The notes below the pieces were generated by a model. It did no database searches and had not been told where the DNA came from. It saw nothing but the letters and a program-made list of their open reading frames with translations. A stretch of DNA of 14,232 nt from assembly GCA_030613445.1 (NCBI GenBank), contig JAUWLY010000036.1, positions 1-14,232 of the forward strand, given 5' to 3'. This DNA comes from Candidatus Stahliibacteriota bacterium (GTDB lineage: Bacteria > Hydrothermota > Tepidihabitantia > SM23-42). Both the position numbers and the translations under genes were made by a program. Positions 5,911-14,232 of this stretch are shown here, one piece after another (position 1 is the first letter of the stretch; each line of letters opens with the position of its first letter).

Positions 5911-6993
5911 GTGGGACTTGATGCGATCGGAATGAAATCGCTCTTTGACGGACTGCTAAAAAATATGAATGGCGGTGTTTTTGTCATTGATCAAGATATG
6001 ACAATTCATTTCTTTTCAAAAGCCGCGGAGTGGATTACCGGCTACTCACATGAAGAGGCGCTTGGCAAACCTTGTTATGAAATTTTCAAGTCCGATATAT
6101 GTGCTGATGCCTGTCCTTTTAAAACCGTTATGAAGAAAGGTGTTCCGATAAAGAGAATGAGTATGGTGATTTTGGGGAAGTATGGAAGTCAAATAGCGAT
6201 CTCACGCACTGCCTTTCGCCTTAAAGATGCTGACGGAAATACATTAGGTATGGCCGCGGTCTTTCGCGATACAACTGAATTACAGAACTTAAGGCAACAG
6301 CTACTGCAGTCAGAAAAGATGGCTCTGATGGGTCAATTAGCAGCAGGTGTTGCTCACGAAATAAATAATCCGATCAATGGCATAATCACTTATATTCGTC
6401 TATTGCTCAGGAAGCTCGATGAAAATAAGGTTGATCCAGAAACCTGGAAAAAAAATCTAGGACTTGTCGAGCGAGAGACGAAAAGAATCGGTCGATTAGT
6501 GAAAAACCTTCTGAATTTTTCACGAAAGACTGAACCCGAGTTAAGATCAGTATCCATGAAAAATCTCATTGAAGATACTCTCCCTTTATTAAAAGAACAA
6601 TTATTGCTCAAGGATATTAACCTGATCAAGAAATATGATGATAATATCGCCGAGGTTCTTGGTGATCCAAATCAATTACAGCAAGTGATATTAAACCTTG
6701 TACTGAATGCAGTTCAGGCAGTCGAGAAACAAGGCAAAATAAAGATCACCCTCGGAGCTGAAGGGTCAGGTTTTGTGCATTTCAATATCTGGGATGATGG
6801 CATAGGTATTCCCCAGGAGGACATGGAAAAGCTTTTCGATCCTTTCTATACTACAAAAACTGGCCAGCAAACAGGTATTGGACTTGGGCTCTCTATTGTG
6901 CAAAGGATAATAAAGGCGCATCATGGTCGAATCACAATTCAGAGCGAAGTAAACAAAGGAACGACTGTTTCGGTTCGTTTACCAACACTATAA
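5911..6993 (+). CDS. PAS-domain sensor histidine kinase (NtrB-like)
   Basis: Residues are numbered from the longest start at 5893 (366 aa). A PAS domain covers about 18-132. It contains C61, C70 and C74 in 'GKPCYEIFKSDICADAC', which could bind a metal or sense redox. A HisKA domain at about 141-212 carries phospho-acceptor H155 in 'GVAHEINNPINGI'. The HATPase_c domain spans about 255-366, with the N box around N268 and N272 ('LNLVLNAVQAV'), G1 box DDGIGIP at 301-307, 'FDPFYTTK' at 315-322 and G2 box 'GIGLGLSI' at 328-335. No membrane segment or signal peptide is seen, so it should be a cytoplasmic sensor. It has no receiver domain and should phosphorylate the divergent NtrC-type regulator. 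I prefer GTG 5911 (AAGGA seven bases upstream, about 17-nt leader) because the perfect promoter places transcript start at about 5893-5894, which would make the GTG at 5893 leaderless. Both starts keep every domain. Confidence 0.93.
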   Translation: MGLDAIGMKSLFDGLLKNMNGGVFVIDQDMTIHFFSKAAEWITGYSHEEALGKPCYEIFKSDICADACPFKTVMKKGVPIKRMSMVILGKYGSQIAISRTAFRLKDADGNTLGMAAVFRDTTELQNLRQQLLQSEKMALMGQLAAGVAHEINNPINGIITYIRLLLRKLDENKVDPETWKKNLGLVERETKRIGRLVKNLLNFSRKTEPELRSVSMKNLIEDTLPLLKEQLLLKDINLIKKYDDNIAEVLGDPNQLQQVILNLVLNAVQAVEKQGKIKITLGAEGSGFVHFNIWDDGIGIPQEDMEKLFDPFYTTKTGQQTGIGLGLSIVQRIIKAHHGRITIQSEVNKGTTVSVRLPTL

Positions 6994-7043
6994 TTCTAAA
7001 ATATTGAAATTCGCCAATCTGATGTTGAATGTGATTTTAGTAC

Positions 7044-7071
7044 TTGACAGACTTAAGTCCACACCTATAAT
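7044..7071 (+). promoter_or_regulatory. sigma-70 promoter of the interrupted propeller gene
   Basis: TTGACA (7044-7049), a 16-base spacer and TATAAT (7066-7071) match both hexamers exactly. The predicted start is near 7078, about 33 nt before the TTG start at 7111. An intact strong promoter suggests the gene is still expressed despite the in-frame stop. Confidence 0.8.
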
Positions 7072-7110
7072 TATATATATAAAGAATAGATTTCAAAAAA
7101 GGAGGTGCAA

Positions 7111-8415
7111 TTGAATATCTTACCCGTAATGCTCATATTGTTTGGCGCTGATTTTTCCATCTGTTCTGAAACAGACCATCAGAACACCCCGGTGGCTCTG
7201 TTTGAAAACAACCAGTACTATACATTCTGGCAGGATGCCCGGTTTCTTACTACCCAGTACAAATATGCTTTGTGCGCCGCTCGAGTAGCCAAGAACGGTA
7301 CGGTAATCGATCCTGATGGTAAAGTTATTTATTCTGATAGCGCGGCAGGGATCATTGATGCGGCATACGATGGTTCTAATTTCCTTGTTGTCTTCCGCGA
7401 CCCGAATTGCTGAGGTGAGGGAAATCTTCTTGGAGTGCGTGTCACTCCACAATGCGATTCAATTAATACCATTACAATATGTCAGACTGACAGCGTACAG
7501 GCAAATCCAGCAGTGGATTTTGACGGTACGAACTATGTTGTGCTCTGGAATGATAATACTGTTGGATTAGATCGTATTCTTGCAGCACGCGTGACCCCTG
7601 GTGGAGCTGTGCTCGATGCAGGAAATCACGTAGGTGAGACGGATGTTGATGAAGTGTATCCTGATATTGTGTATAATGGTTCTAATTACTTGGCTGTCTG
7701 GTGCCACTATTCAGATCCCTATGGTGTGAGTGGTAGATTCGTAAGCACTCAGGCCCAGCCCAGTGGTTCAGCAATAACTATTGCAACTACTGAAACGTAT
7801 AAATATATTACCCCACGAATTGCGTATAGCGGCCATAACTATTTTGTGACCTGGGCAGATATGTTGCCATTAACCTTTAATTTCAATATCTATGGTCAGT
7901 TGATCGATGCTGATGGTTCTTTGGTCGGAGATAGGATTACGATCGCTGATGAGTCAGCACCTGAGATCCAACCTACGATCGTATTTAATGGTGCAAGATT
8001 CTTGGTTGCCTGGAATGATTCAGGAACGATCTGGGGTAGGTATGTTGATACGCTTGGACAATGCCAAGGTCCAAGCTTCCCTATTTCTGAAAGTACTGGT
8101 CGTACGCGCAGTAACCCCTGGGCAATCGCGTCTGACACTAACTTCCTTGTAATCTGGGAAGAGGATTATACTGACCAGGATATTTATGGCAATGTTGATC
8201 TCGTAATCGGCACAGAGGAGAATGATGGTGCAATAACACCGGTGAATCCGTGTTTCCCGACGATCATTGCTGGGCAATTGCCATTACCTGCACATGGTGA
8301 CTATTGTATTTACGATATAACCGGTCGGCAAATAAGTACCACGCGGTTACAGCCAGGTGTCTACTTTTTAGAGATCGATGGAGAGATTACTGCCAAAATA
8401 GTCAAAGTCCGGTAG
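7111..8415 (+). pseudogene. exported seven-repeat propeller protein with T9SS-like sorting domain, interrupted by one in-frame UGA
   Basis: The two open stretches 7111-7410 and 7414-8415 are in one frame and separated only by TGA at 7411-7413 (codon 101). Ignoring it gives a 434-residue protein. The start is TTG 7111, with AAAAGGAGG ending seven bases upstream; the GTG at 7105 lies within that ribosome site. The N-terminus 'MNILPVMLILFGADFSIC' is a plausible short signal peptide. Seven repeats of about 45-55 residues follow the pattern 'P.I.YDGSNYLVVW.D......I.G.RV...G..LD', probably a seven-bladed beta-propeller. The C-terminus (YDITGRQI, LQPGVYFLEI, KIVKVR) is a type IX secretion-like sorting module. 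The UGA falls in repeat 2 ('FRDPNC-stop-GEGNLLGVRV'). The downstream piece has no ribosome site of its own at GTG 7435, so it is not an independent gene. Explanations are a nonsense mutation, an assembly error (TGG to TGA), readthrough, or selenocysteine. Function is unknown. Confidence 0.75.
7431..7449 (+). other. 7-bp hairpin 17 bases after the in-frame UGA
   Basis: TGGAGTG (7431-7437) and CACTCCA (7443-7449) form a perfect stem with the five-base loop CGTGT. The loop lies about 25-29 bases after the UGA, within the distance range of bacterial selenocysteine insertion elements. There is no other sign that the protein is a selenoprotein, so this is recorded as structure only. Confidence 0.35.
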
Positions 8416-8453
8416 AAATGAAGTCGTAATTCCTATTTGATCAAGGAAATCTT

Positions 8454-8470
8454 GAGCCGTGTGCTCTTTT
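8454..8470 (+). terminator. weak terminator candidate between convergent genes
   Basis: GAGC (8454-8457) pairs with GCTC (8463-8466) around a five-base loop, and TTTT follows. The four-base stem is short, but it lies 38 bases after the plus-strand stop, in the convergent gap 8416-8531, where a terminator is expected. No gene is seen in that gap. Confidence 0.3.
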
Positions 8471-8531
8471 ACCAAATGGACTATATAAACGCTGTAAACG
8501 TGAGAATTACTTAATTACAATTCGTATTGGT

Positions 8532-9980
8532 TTATTTCACCTTAACAAGTTTTCCTTTACCGGTTAGTTGATCATCTGAACGCATCGTCAGAAAATAAAC
8601 TCCGGCAGGAAGGACACGAATGATCACATTGGACAACCATATGGTTGTGGCAGAAGATGGGAAGGTTTGATAAGAAACCATTGCTCCACTGATGTCATAT
8701 AATGCTATTGTAAATGGGTTTGTTTGTGCATGGGTAAAGCGTATACCTATTGTTTTGCTGAAAAGTGGTGTGATAATGTTGAAGCCTTGATGAACGAGTC
8801 GTCGGCTGTTCTCTACAATACCAGGGTTCCCAGCAGGGTTACGCTTATAGTATATCTCGTCATTACCTGCCCGTCCATCTCTCCAGACAACATGGAGCAT
8901 TGACTCAGCTGCTGCGATATGGGGGAATTGTGACCATGAACCGTCATTCGTTAAGCGTGTATCAGATGACCATGTCAATCCCTGATCAGTCGAGACTTTG
9001 TAGTAGATCTCGTAATTACCATCACGGTTATCCCACCAGACGACATGGACATTATTCGCCGATGCTGCAACTGATGGTGATTCACTTGTTTCACTCGCAT
9101 TGGTAAGACGCGTATCAGGACCCCAGATCAAGCCATAGTCTACTGAACGTTTGTAATATAATTCCCAATTACCGTCTCGATAGTCCTGCCATACGATATG
9201 AACCATGGAATCCTTGGTGACCACACACGGTCCGAATGAAACTCCTGGATCATCAGTTAAGCGTACATCCGATTCCCAGGTGAGTCCTTGATCAGTAGAC
9301 CGTTTATAATAGATCTCATACGCACCACCGTCGCGGTTGTCAAACCAGAGGACATGAAGTATTGAACCGCTTACTGCTATACAAGGTGTTTCTGAACTCC
9401 CCGAGGCTTGGGTTAAGTTCGTATCCGGTCCCCAAGTCATTCCCTGGTCAGGGGAACGTTTGTAGAAAATTTCGTAATTACCGTCCCTGGTTTCCCGCCA
9501 GACAACATGCAGATTTTGGTTGGTAAACGCGATCGATTGGTACCAGGAAATTGCTGGGTCATACGTGAGTCGAGTGTCTGCACCCCATGTTACACCAGCA
9601 TCAGTCGATCGTTTATAGTATATCTCAAAATTATTCATACCCGCTCTGGTATCGAACCAAGCAACATGTATGATCGTGTCTTGTAGTAATATTGACGGCA
9701 AAGCTGATACTGCTGGATCATTAGTAAGTCTCATATCCGGTTCCCAATGAGCACCTGCATCCAGTGATCGTTTGAAATAGATCTCAGAGTTCCCATCACG
9801 AGTATCAGTCCACACAATATATACCGAATCATGACGAGCTGCAATTGACCATGTGTTACTACTCCCGGTTACGGATGACTCGTCATCATAGGTTAAACGT
9901 ACATCAGGCTCCCATTGAGCGAACCCGATCGTTGTAATTAGCGTACAAATCAATGATATAAAAAGGATTTTTCGTTCCAT
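8532..9980 (-). CDS. exported seven-repeat sialidase/BNR-like propeller protein with T9SS-like sorting domain
   Basis: The chosen start (9980, 482 aa) gives a clean signal peptide, 'MERKILFISLICTLITTIGFAQ', with cleavage likely after FA. GGGGGG lies four bases before this ATG. The longer ATG at 9992 overlaps the upstream stop as TAATG but uses that G-run as coding sequence. Seven repeats of about 50 residues follow, each with 'W..D.RLT.D', 'VHVVW.D.RDGN.EIYYK' and an Asp-box-like 'RSTDQGLTW', the signature of BNR/sialidase-type propellers. I see no sialidase catalytic arginine triad or nucleophile pattern in the repeats, so enzymatic activity should not be assumed; a surface-binding role is equally likely. 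The C-terminus (ALYDISGAMV, LPAGVYFL, GKLVKVK) is a sorting module like those of the two neighbouring propeller proteins. It follows the gene ending at 9992 with essentially no gap, so the two form an operon. Confidence 0.88.
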   Translation of the reverse strand: MERKILFISLICTLITTIGFAQWEPDVRLTYDDESSVTGSSNTWSIAARHDSVYIVWTDTRDGNSEIYFKRSLDAGAHWEPDMRLTNDPAVSALPSILLQDTIIHVAWFDTRAGMNNFEIYYKRSTDAGVTWGADTRLTYDPAISWYQSIAFTNQNLHVVWRETRDGNYEIFYKRSPDQGMTWGPDTNLTQASGSSETPCIAVSGSILHVLWFDNRDGGAYEIYYKRSTDQGLTWESDVRLTDDPGVSFGPCVVTKDSMVHIVWQDYRDGNWELYYKRSVDYGLIWGPDTRLTNASETSESPSVAASANNVHVVWWDNRDGNYEIYYKVSTDQGLTWSSDTRLTNDGSWSQFPHIAAAESMLHVVWRDGRAGNDEIYYKRNPAGNPGIVENSRRLVHQGFNIITPLFSKTIGIRFTHAQTNPFTIALYDISGAMVSYQTFPSSATTIWLSNVIIRVLPAGVYFLTMRSDDQLTGKGKLVKVK

Positions 9981-9991
9981 AGTTCCCCCCA

Positions 9992-11410
9992 TTATCGAAC
10001 TTTTACCACGCGCAATGGTGCATGATCACCAGACCTCGGAACGATGAAATACACACCAGCAGGCAAATAAGTTCCAACTTCTTTCCCTGAATAACTATCA
10101 ACATGCATGCCAGTAATATCATACACAGAGTATATTTCGTGTTCATACCCAAAGATCGTGGTGTAATATGAAAACGGATTGGGATATACACGGGGCATAA
10201 TCGATACTTCATGCATTTTTTGTTCTTGGACACTTGAAATACCCTGCGGGTCGGTCTTGATGAGCAGAAAATCATCACTGCCCCCATATTGCCATGTTAT
10301 TGCCGCAATTATGTAGCCGTCATCATTTGCTTGCTGGACATCAGTTCCATTCGCAGCACCATAGATCGATGCTTTTTTCCTTGTCCACAGGGTATCACCG
10401 AGACTGTCGGTCTTAAGAAGCCAGGCGAAACAGTATTCAGGATCAGGATCTGTTCGAGTACCACCAATTATAATATAACCGCCATCACTTGTGTGGCGTA
10501 TTGCTCGACCCCAATCTGGATATGACCCTCCATAGGTTCTTGTCCATAAAGTATTACCGAGGGAATCGGTTCTTACCAGGTAAAGATCACCGCTCCCCGC
10601 GCCATATGATGTCGTGCTGCCCACAAAGATGTAGCCCTTGTCTTGGGTTTGCAGGATTCCTTGCACATTCTCACTGCCCGACCCACCATATCGTTTCGTC
10701 CACATGGTATCTCCCTGGTCGTTTGTCCGTATTATATAGATCTGTTGTCCAGCACCGGTTTCATAAGTCGTTCCAGCTACAATATAGCCGTTATCATCGG
10801 TTTGATAGACAGATTCCCCACTTTCATAGTACGATGTACCGTATGTTCTTGTCCATAGAGTGTCGCCTTCAGCGTCTATTTTTATTAGGTATACATCATG
10901 CAAACCTGCGCCGTATGATTCGGTCGAGCCTACCAGTATGTAGCCGCTATCGGTTGTCGGACGCACCTCATGACCAACATCATTGGTAAATCCTGTACTA
11001 TTTGTATCCCCATAAACTCTTGACCAAAGGCTATCACCTAATTCATTGATCTTAATGAGATAAACATCATGCGGTCCGGTTTGAAGGGTCGAGTCAGTTG
11101 CACCCAAGAGAAGATAACCGTTATCATGTGCTTGGACAACTGACCAGCAGTAGTCATTATATTGTGAACCATAATGATTTATCCAAACCGTATCTCCATA
11201 CATATCGGTCTTTACTACGTACATCTCATAGCATTTTTGGGGGTAAGAAGCGCTTAAACCAGCAACAACATACCCTCCATCTGGTGTGAGTGAGACTGAA
11301 AAAGCTTGGTCCCGACCACTTTCACCAAATATCCGCTCCCATTTCTGCTGAGCTGATGCTAATGCGATCAAACAAGCAGCGAGGATGGTGATTCTTGTCG
11401 CATGCTTCAT
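9992..11410 (-). CDS. exported seven-repeat beta-propeller protein with T9SS-like sorting domain
   Basis: This 472-residue protein starts at an ATG with AAGGAGG four bases upstream and has a signal peptide, 'MKHATRITILAACLIALASAQ'. Seven repeats of about 50 residues follow the pattern 'T.DGGYI..G.T.SYGAG..D.YLIK.D..GDTLWTRTYGG'. This fits a beta-propeller of the kind found in many exported proteins of uncultured bacteria and sometimes labelled delta-60- or PQQ-like; I cannot name the exact family. The C-terminus holds 'VYDITGMHV', 'LPAGVYF' and 'RVVKVR', the shared sorting module, so it is probably exported by a type IX-like route and anchored or released at the surface. It is the first gene of a two-gene operon with the BNR-like protein: its TAA shares a base with an ATG of the next frame. 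Binding partner and function are unknown. Confidence 0.88.
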   Translation of the reverse strand: MKHATRITILAACLIALASAQQKWERIFGESGRDQAFSVSLTPDGGYVVAGLSASYPQKCYEMYVVKTDMYGDTVWINHYGSQYNDYCWSVVQAHDNGYLLLGATDSTLQTGPHDVYLIKINELGDSLWSRVYGDTNSTGFTNDVGHEVRPTTDSGYILVGSTESYGAGLHDVYLIKIDAEGDTLWTRTYGTSYYESGESVYQTDDNGYIVAGTTYETGAGQQIYIIRTNDQGDTMWTKRYGGSGSENVQGILQTQDKGYIFVGSTTSYGAGSGDLYLVRTDSLGNTLWTRTYGGSYPDWGRAIRHTSDGGYIIIGGTRTDPDPEYCFAWLLKTDSLGDTLWTRKKASIYGAANGTDVQQANDDGYIIAAITWQYGGSDDFLLIKTDPQGISSVQEQKMHEVSIMPRVYPNPFSYYTTIFGYEHEIYSVYDITGMHVDSYSGKEVGTYLPAGVYFIVPRSGDHAPLRVVKVR

Positions 11411-11431
11411 ATATCCTCCTTATTACCATAT

Positions 11432-11437
11432 ATTATA
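11432..11437 (-). promoter_or_regulatory. -10 element upstream of the propeller operon
   Basis: Minus-strand TATAAT (11437-11432) lies 11 bases before the AAGGAGG ribosome site. The -35 position reads ATGCTT, a poor match, so this promoter may need an activator. The large regulator gene immediately upstream is one candidate. Confidence 0.4.
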
Positions 11438-11499
11438 TAGAAAGACCGTAACAAAAGCATAACAGAATTGTGGAGGTTCATCCGTGTGCTCTTGACTTG

Positions 11500-14232
11500 C
11501 TACTTTAGCAGGAATTGAAACAAACGTTGGGTTTCCTGTGTCGGAGCACAATGAACTTCGTTACGAAGTGCTTTTCCCAAGGATTGGTACACGACCTTTA
11601 TTTCTGACAATCTATCCAGTTTCTTGAGACTTTTCATGCAAATACACGCAATTTCTTCTGATAACGGTTCCATTGCAAGGTATTGTTTGCAGTAGTCTAT
11701 ACAAACAAAATCATCGTTTTGAACCGATACTATCTGTATGATCTTTTGCAGTGCATGGAGTTTGTGTTCATGAAGAATCAATCGTTGTGAATCAACCCAT
11801 TGATCATAGATATCTGGAAGGAAATCCGCTTGCGTGATATCGATCGCTTTTTTAAACGCGGCCTTTTTTTCATCATCTGAATGAGCGATGTCTGCCAGTT
11901 TCATGAGACGATCAAATTCATCTATGTCGCATTCGATCGTAATATTAGGGAGCAGAACATATCGTCCTTGTTTGTAGGTAAATATCAGTTCTTTGGTCAC
12001 TCCTTTTATACACGCTTTCCCAATAGTCTGTCGCATGCGATATGCGGTTGTCCGAAGGTTCTCTTGGGCTTTTTTCTTGCTCAATCTTGACCACAGGGCA
12101 TCAAGTACTTGTGCCCGTAACAACCCTTTTGTTCGATGGACCACCAAGAATGCGAACAGGGATTTGGTTTTTTCAGTTGGCCAGTTCAGTGCGACGCTTT
12201 GGTGTTCACTATCCTCGATGCGCATTTCACCAAAAAGTTTCACGAATAGAGTTGGATGCTCTGGATTATAATACACGTGATGCTTATCCAGATAAGATCT
12301 ATGCTTAGGGAATTGTCGAATATATTTCACCAGATCTGGTTGGTGTCGCAATTCCATTGAAAGGATCCCATGATAACCCTTTCTTTGTGCTAATTTGATC
12401 AGCGAATCGATTAACTGGACAGACCCCTTTTTATGTTTATGCGTTAATGATATCAGGGTATTGACCAGTAGTACATACAACTCTCCAAGATGCCAGTGCA
12501 TTATACGCGCTTGCCGTTGACATTTGGTAATTGTCTTTCGCGCCTTGGAATATTTACCGAGCTCGACCTCAAGGAGAGCCCGGTCAGCAAGTAAAAATGT
12601 TGCATGCGCTGATTCTCCAGGACCAAGACCACCGAGCAATTCCTTAGCTTGTTTGATCGACTGCAGGCTATTTGGTATATCTCCTTGTAGTCGTTGCAAA
12701 GTACCTACATTGCGCAAGACCGAAGATTCCATACGCTTCCATCGCAGCATTTGGAACACTTTCCGGGCTTCTTCAAGGTGTTGTTGGGCAGAATTCCACT
12801 GTTGCTTATGCATGTGGAGGAGGCCGAAGCAGTGGTTGAGGATGCCAAAAGACACTCTGTCCTCATAAGGACGACATATATTCCAGCCTTGTCCCAGACA
12901 AGACTCAGCCCAGCTGAGATCCCCAAAATCCAGCGCAGCGCGTGCTGAATTCGCATATATAACACCGACTTTGTAGTAGTAATGCTCACCAAGTTGCGGT
13001 ATCAGAGATTTGCATGTATTATACGCCCTTTTTATTTCTCCTTCTTGCAGAAAGATCGTTGCGAGATTCGATTCCAAAACGATTTTATTATAAAAAATAT
13101 TAAGCTCCTCAGCGATTTTCTTTGCCTGCCGTAAATAGCTTTTTGCCTTGGTAAGATTGGAAAGATCTTGCCAGGCAAGTCCGAGAAGGTTGAGGATATG
13201 AAGTTTCATTTTCAATTCCGAACCAGGACAGGTGCGGAGTGCTTTTTTCAATATCTTAAGCGCCTCGTTATGGTTACCCTGCAACCAGTGAAGTAATGCC
13301 AATTCTGATAAACCATGAGCACACGTGGTCATATCGTTCGCCCTTCGGCTGACCTGTTCAGCAGTGCGATAGAGTTCTTTTGCTGCCTCATGATCACCAG
13401 CGTCTCTTTGCAAGGTTCCTTTAATAACCAATAACTGGGGTAATTTTTGCAGGACCTTTTGTGGTATTTCATATAAATGCTTTCGCAATAATGTAGTATC
13501 GATCCCTCCGGAAATACGACCGGTAATATCTTCCTGGATAGACCGTAATATCATCTTGCCTGCCTGTAGGTAGTCCTTTGCTGATAAGTAGTGTCTTATG
13601 CCCAGGTCATAGTGTTTGTTCTTACGATAATATTGTGCCGCACGGGTGTGTAATTGCCGGTATCCTTTGAACGTGCTCAGGCGTTGATTAAGGAATTTTC
13701 TGAATAGGTGATGGAATCTATATCCCTGATCTTCAACTTCGTACAAAAATAGGTGATGGTGTTCTAATTCTTTCAGCAATGCATGTGAATTTTTTCTACG
13801 CAGGATCATATTACATGCATGTGGCGTCAGGTTCTCAAGGACCGAGCTTTGTATCAAGAAGTCCTGTATGTACTGGGGCTCATACGATAGAACTTCGCTG
13901 GCAAAGTAGTCAAATAATGGCTGGTGAGTTTCAAGATAACCGTTCAGCGTATCTTTAATAGCCGTTCGGTGAAGCCCGGATGATTGAAGGATCAATTGAA
14001 TACCGGTAACCCATCCCTCAGTGTACTGCACGATCCGCTGTAATTCAATATGGGGTAGGGATAAGCTGTAGGTATCGGAAATGAGTTGCTTTATCTCCAT
14101 ACTGTTGAAACAGAGATCCTGACGTCCTAACTCAAAAACCCGCTGTTTTGATCGCCATTTGATCAATGCGGGGAATGATGGCAAAACACGGGATGCAATG
14201 ATGATATGTAATTTGGTTGGAAGATGATCAAT
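11500..14232 (-). CDS. STAND-TPR transcriptional regulator with C-terminal SARP/BTAD region (N-terminus outside window)
   Basis: The frame continues past the TTG at 14184 to the window edge. The upstream residues read 'IDHLPTKLHIIIASRVLP', the motif that follows the nucleotide-binding core in MalT-like STAND ATPases, so the Walker A part lies beyond 14232. About 910 residues are visible, numbered here from the TTG at 14184. Residues 1-220 are the rest of the MalT-like ATPase/winged-helix arm ('YTEGWVTGIQLIL', 'YRFHHLFRKFL'). Residues about 230-620 form a long TPR-like helical array. Residues about 640-735 form an OmpR/SARP-type winged helix ('VKLFGEMRI', 'KTKSLFAFLVVHR', 'LDALW', 'ENLRTTAYRMRQTIG'). 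Residues about 740-890 form a bacterial transcriptional activation domain (BTAD). The expected role is an ATP-dependent, ligand-responsive transcription activator. It lies 89 bases upstream of, and in the same direction as, the propeller operon, which makes that operon a possible target. No terminator is seen after its TAG. Confidence 0.9.
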   Translation of the reverse strand: MDHLPTKLHIIIASRVLPSFPALIKWRSKQRVFELGRQDLCFNSMEIKQLISDTYSLSLPHIELQRIVQYTEGWVTGIQLILQSSGLHRTAIKDTLNGYLETHQPLFDYFASEVLSYEPQYIQDFLIQSSVLENLTPHACNMILRRKNSHALLKELEHHHLFLYEVEDQGYRFHHLFRKFLNQRLSTFKGYRQLHTRAAQYYRKNKHYDLGIRHYLSAKDYLQAGKMILRSIQEDITGRISGGIDTTLLRKHLYEIPQKVLQKLPQLLVIKGTLQRDAGDHEAAKELYRTAEQVSRRANDMTTCAHGLSELALLHWLQGNHNEALKILKKALRTCPGSELKMKLHILNLLGLAWQDLSNLTKAKSYLRQAKKIAEELNIFYNKIVLESNLATIFLQEGEIKRAYNTCKSLIPQLGEHYYYKVGVIYANSARAALDFGDLSWAESCLGQGWNICRPYEDRVSFGILNHCFGLLHMHKQQWNSAQQHLEEARKVFQMLRWKRMESSVLRNVGTLQRLQGDIPNSLQSIKQAKELLGGLGPGESAHATFLLADRALLEVELGKYSKARKTITKCQRQARIMHWHLGELYVLLVNTLISLTHKHKKGSVQLIDSLIKLAQRKGYHGILSMELRHQPDLVKYIRQFPKHRSYLDKHHVYYNPEHPTLFVKLFGEMRIEDSEHQSVALNWPTEKTKSLFAFLVVHRTKGLLRAQVLDALWSRLSKKKAQENLRTTAYRMRQTIGKACIKGVTKELIFTYKQGRYVLLPNITIECDIDEFDRLMKLADIAHSDDEKKAAFKKAIDITQADFLPDIYDQWVDSQRLILHEHKLHALQKIIQIVSVQNDDFVCIDYCKQYLAMEPLSEEIACICMKSLKKLDRLSEIKVVYQSLGKALRNEVHCAPTQETQRLFQFLLK

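Noticed and set aside
7411..7413. UGA reassigned as a sense codon throughout this organism
   Set aside because: The other genes contain no in-frame UGA although they are rich in Trp and Gly, so a general reassignment is unlikely.
8020..8277. Minus-strand frames inside the propeller genes and the STAND regulator, for example 8020-8277 and 12705-12992
   Set aside because: They are shadows of the coding frames, lacking ribosome sites and domain signals.
8456..11495. CCGTGTGCTCTT occurs at about 8457 and again at about 11482
   Set aside because: A 12-base match between two intergenic regions, with no flanking similarity, no target duplication and no third copy seen, is too little to call a repeat family.
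1..14232. CRISPR arrays, tRNA or rRNA genes, transposases, phage genes, attachment sites
   Set aside because: No regularly spaced direct repeats, no tRNA-like or rRNA-like segments and no mobile-element proteins were seen on reading both strands.

Overview
This looks like a low-to-moderate GC bacterium of the FCB/WOR-3 (Stahlbacteria-like) kind, probably a metagenome-assembled contig. Three predicted exported proteins end in a type IX secretion-like sorting module: a 'YDI(T/S)G' segment, then '(L)xPGVYF' or 'LPAGVYF', then a terminal 'VKVR' or 'VKVK'. That module is typical of this broad group. The placement is inferred from gene content and is not proven.

Layout. Positions 1-1348 hold the C-terminal part of a large TPR protein (+), cut by the window edge. 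Positions 1349-1656 carry no convincing gene. Positions 1657-2346 (-) encode a small five-helix membrane protein of the MscS-associated 'TM_helix' family, with its own consensus promoter and a terminator-like hairpin. Positions 2608-6993 form the most interesting block. It contains a cysteine-module protein with a degenerate glycine-cleavage-H-like domain (-), an NtrC-family sigma-54 response regulator (-), an archaemetzincin protease translationally coupled to that regulator (-), and a divergent PAS histidine kinase (+). A near-consensus sigma-54 promoter and an upstream 16-bp palindrome lie directly before the H-like gene, so a local circuit can be read from the DNA: kinase to regulator to H-like protein, with the protease made from the regulator's own operon. 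Neither the signal nor the role of the H-like protein can be read from the sequence.

Positions 7111-11410 hold three exported seven-repeat (probably seven-bladed beta-propeller) proteins sharing the same C-terminal sorting module. The first (+) is interrupted by one in-frame UGA. The other two (-) form an overlapping pair. Positions 11500-14232 (-) hold a large STAND-TPR regulator with a C-terminal SARP-type DNA-binding and BTAD region, whose N-terminus lies outside the window.

Several promoters are unusually close to the TTGACA/TATAAT consensus, which makes transcript starts and hence start codons easier to assign. Three starts were moved downstream of the longest ORF because of ribosome-binding-site placement, one because of promoter and ribosome-binding-site placement, and one because of ribosome-binding-site placement together with the signal peptide.
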